Assembly: GCF_003058325.1 (NCBI RefSeq)
Contig: NZ_CP028843.1
Span: 4,705,001 to 4,769,000 of the forward strand
Origin: Methylobacterium currus
GTDB taxonomy: Bacteria > Pseudomonadota > Alphaproteobacteria > Rhizobiales > Beijerinckiaceae
DNA: 64,000 bases
Direction of reading: 5' to 3'
The notes beneath the pieces are model-generated. The model saw nothing but the letters and a program-made list of their open reading frames with translations. It searched no databases and was not told the origin of the DNA. The translations under genes and the position numbers were made by a program. Numbering within the stretch: position 1 is the stretch's first letter; every line of letters begins with the position of its first letter. Shown one piece after another: positions 63,078 to 64,000 of the stretch.

Positions 63078-63337
63078 GCGGCCACCCCGTGCCCATGGGA
63101 TTCGACTGCGCCGCGGGTCGGCGCCTCCCAGAGATCCGGCCGCAGCCGGTGCCTCGGGATCGCGCCGTCGGTCGCCCAGTCGATCCGGACGGCCAGCTCG
63201 CCGGACACGCGCCCGGCCTTCTTCGCTTTCCAGATCGCGCTCTGGGAGACGCCGCAGGCGTCGCCCAGCTTCGCTTCCGAGCCGGCCAGCGTGATCGCGG
63301 CCTGAATGAGGGATCGCACGGTCATGACCGTGGACAT
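63074..63337 (-). CDS. Cro/YdaS-like phage DNA-binding protein
   Basis: An 87-residue protein with a Cro/YdaS helix-turn-helix: LIQAAITLAGSEAKLGDACGVSQSAIWKAKKAGRVS, then AVRIDWATDGAIPRHRLRPDLWE, the YdaS-type ending. It is transcribed divergently from the cI-like gene across a 76-base operator region, the arrangement of a lysogeny switch. AAGGCGG precedes the ATG. It heads the leftward operon that continues to the endolysin. Confidence 0.82.
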   Translation of the reverse strand: MSTVMTVRSLIQAAITLAGSEAKLGDACGVSQSAIWKAKKAGRVSGELAVRIDWATDGAIPRHRLRPDLWEAPTRGAVESHGHGVAA

Positions 63338-63413
63338 AACCGCCTTGGTTGTTGGTTGTCAAAAACCAGAATATACGCGCGCGCTCACAACCGAGGTTTT
63401 AGACTGCCGCCCT
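63338..63413. promoter_or_regulatory. Phage switch operator region
   Basis: The 76 bases between the divergent starts hold several AACC/GGTT half-sites: AACC-N5-GGTT next to the cro-like start, GGTTGTTGGTTGTC in the middle and ACAACCGAGGTTT nearer cI. They suggest two or three repressor sites covering both promoters. Local AT content is high around CAAAAACCAGAATATA. Confidence 0.6.
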
Positions 63414-64000
63414 ATGGACTGGCAGGACATCATCCGCGAGGGGCGGCTCGCCAAGAAGCTCAGCCAAGCGCGGCTGGCGAAGGAGGTCGGCACCTCCCAG
63501 GCGACGATCGCCAAGATCGAGCTCAAGCAGGTCGAGAGCACGGCGCATCTCGCCCGGCTCATCGAGGTGCTCGGTCTCGACCCGACGCTCTTTCCGGAAG
63601 GCGCGCAGGACGGCCGGCCGGCGCAGGCCGTGAGGCAGGCGCCGATGCCGGTTCCGGATTTCGCGAGGGACCCCGCCTACTGGGCGGCTGCGGCGGGGCT
63701 CGTCGGCGACGTGCCGCTCTTCGCCTCGGCGGAAGGTGGGGAAGGTTCGCTCATCATCGAGCGCGACCCGATCGGGACGGTGAGGCGCCCGCCCGCCCTG
63801 CAGGGCGTCAAGGACGGCTACGCGATCTACCTCGTCGGCGAATCGATGTCGCCGGAGTTCGAGCCCGGCGACACCCTGATGGTCAACCCGCGCCTGCCCG
63901 GCCTGTCCGCGACGCCCTGCGTGTTCTATTCCGGCGCCGGGGACGAGCCGCGGGCGATGGTCAAGCGGCTCATCGGGTCCAGTGCGGAGGCGTGGCGCGT
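63414..64000 (+). CDS. CI-like phage repressor with S24 peptidase domain (partial)
   Basis: The frame is open to the window edge (195 residues visible). Residues 1-60 are a helix-turn-helix (LAKKLSQARLAKEVGTSQATIAKIE). Residues about 95-190 are a LexA-type S24 domain with catalytic S144 in LVGESMSPEFEPGDTLMV and K184 in AMVKRLIG. The dipeptide A94-G95 in AAAAGLVGDVPL is a possible self-cleavage site. It should repress the leftward operon and be inactivated on DNA damage through RecA. Confidence 0.87.
   Translation, partial: MDWQDIIREGRLAKKLSQARLAKEVGTSQATIAKIELKQVESTAHLARLIEVLGLDPTLFPEGAQDGRPAQAVRQAPMPVPDFARDPAYWAAAAGLVGDVPLFASAEGGEGSLIIERDPIGTVRRPPALQGVKDGYAIYLVGESMSPEFEPGDTLMVNPRLPGLSATPCVFYSGAGDEPRAMVKRLIGSSAEAWR

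Overview
The window is very GC-rich DNA with dense, often overlapping genes. Its content points to a Rhizobiales alphaproteobacterium, most likely Methylobacterium or a close relative: a lanthanide-type XoxF methanol dehydrogenase, HWE-family histidine kinases, a RepC replication initiator and an Irr-type iron box. This assignment is inferred from gene families, not from a marker gene. The presence of repC means the window could come from a plasmid, a megaplasmid or a chromosome carrying an integrated replicon.

Region 1-13.4 kb: the tail of a haloacid dehalogenase, a two-domain acetyltransferase, a frameshifted cupin gene, a hybrid PAS histidine kinase, a tandem pair of CgeB-type glycosyltransferases (the second a 1233-residue multidomain fusion), a TonB-dependent siderophore receptor with an Irr-type iron box, and a SAM methyltransferase. 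Region 13.5-18.3 kb: a sugar-acid module (LysR regulator, kdgD, garD, Tat-exported lactonase) expected to feed galactarate/glucarate into 2-oxoglutarate semialdehyde. Region 18.4-22.1 kb: a type I secretion ABC transporter and membrane fusion protein with no visible substrate. Region 22.6-34.3 kb: one long catabolic array: epimerase, SDR dehydrogenase, flavin monooxygenase, oligopeptide-type ABC importer with fused ATPases, D-carbamoylase, hydantoin racemase and D-hydantoinase. Together these suggest uptake and stepwise opening of a cyclic ureide.

Region 34.3-44.2 kb: an SDR protein, a DUF4118 sensor kinase, a MAPEG protein, a catalase-like heme protein, a stand-alone repC with a well-formed antisense-RNA control region, a lytic transglycosylase and xoxF. 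Region 44.2-58.7 kb is accessory DNA of lower GC: a truncated PhaR-like domain, a cluster of palindromes, small proteins, an umuC remnant, a histidine kinase split by an IS630-type element, FNR/FixK-like boxes, an EF-hand protein, and IS5/IS427-type and ISAs1-type elements side by side. Region 58.8-64.0 kb is prophage: a divergent cI/cro-like switch whose leftward operon runs through overlapping small genes directly into tail-fibre-like genes and an endolysin, with no head genes in view.

No tRNA, rRNA or CRISPR array was seen. The most distinctive structure is the RepA/RepB-free repC replicon with a strand-specific antisense terminator.
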